Positions 64,000-64,000 of a DNA stretch of 64,000 bases are shown here, piece after piece. This DNA comes from Lucinisca nassula (lineage: Eukaryota; Mollusca; Bivalvia; Lucinida; Lucinidae): the NCBI GenBank assembly GCA_963580285.1, contig OY757011.1:102888316-102952315 (forward strand), in the 5' to 3' direction. Below the pieces are notes generated by a model. It was not told where the DNA came from and ran no database searches. It saw only the letters and a list, made by a program, of their open reading frames with translations. The first letter of the stretch is position 1. Every line of letters begins with the position of its first letter. Both the position numbers and the translations under genes were made by a program.

Positions 64000-64000
64000 T

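Overview
This is an AT-rich, repeat-dominated eukaryotic window, most likely from a mollusc and plausibly a bivalve. That assignment is inference. It rests on dense short DNA transposons, SINEs with CAAACAAA tails, tandem-repeat elements with short terminal inverted repeats, and GACAGACAGACGG-type repeat ends. No bacterial gene organisation, rRNA gene, intact tRNA gene or CRISPR array is visible.

Genes. Four uninterrupted reading frames on the minus strand (3994-4584, 15715-16155, 27698-28414, 49135-49566) look like a dispersed tandem family of small membrane proteins. Each has a variable hydrophilic N-terminus, a basic patch, two hydrophobic helices joined by a loop of a few residues, a GG-x-F-x-x-G-type motif in helix 2, a cysteine at or just after the end of helix 2, and a variable hydrophilic tail. 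I do not recognise a named family. A fifth minus-strand frame (25451-25870) is hydrophilic with a long Lys/Arg run. Several of these frames have a plausible 3' splice site just upstream of the ATG, suggesting non-coding 5' exons outside the coding exon. Recognisable transposon genes are only remnants: a non-LTR reverse transcriptase piece (31438-31692) and a frameshifted mariner transposase split by a SINE (60390-61316).

Repeats. About 25 copies of one roughly 300-bp SINE (called SINE-C here) occur in both orientations. Several have clear target-site duplications. Two tRNA-headed SINE families (D, E) are also present. Short palindromic DNA elements are everywhere. Family A has CACGAAAACACGCCTATA-type ends; A2 is its relative; F has CAGTCGAACTTC-type ends and TA flanks; B has a GTAGACCCTGATCAG hairpin; smaller hairpin families are Q, P, N and R. 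A, A2 and F share one central palindrome although their ends differ.

Large structures. An inverted H-I pair lies at 9544-10310. A 692-bp element with about 150-bp terminal repeats lies at 10891-11582. A 4178-bp element at 42176-46353 has about 1.1-kb terminal inverted repeats and a 5-bp target duplication, and has split a SINE-C copy. A roughly 4-kb element at 52278-56322 contains a 424-bp satellite with a dimeric higher-order pattern and a perfect 12-bp TIR. A G-rich element lies at 58418-60325. Tandem arrays at 5440-5940, 20918-22560, 31693-34190 and 62160-63999 complete the picture. Nested insertions (A in A, A in F, H-I in A2, SINE in satellite, SINE in mariner, long-TIR element in SINE) give a relative chronology.

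Overall, the small membrane-protein cluster is spread out by successive waves of transposition. The observations most worth following are the paralog cluster, the long-TIR element, the palindrome shared by distinct element families, and the recurrence of AAGGTCAAGGTCA-like motifs in unrelated satellites.
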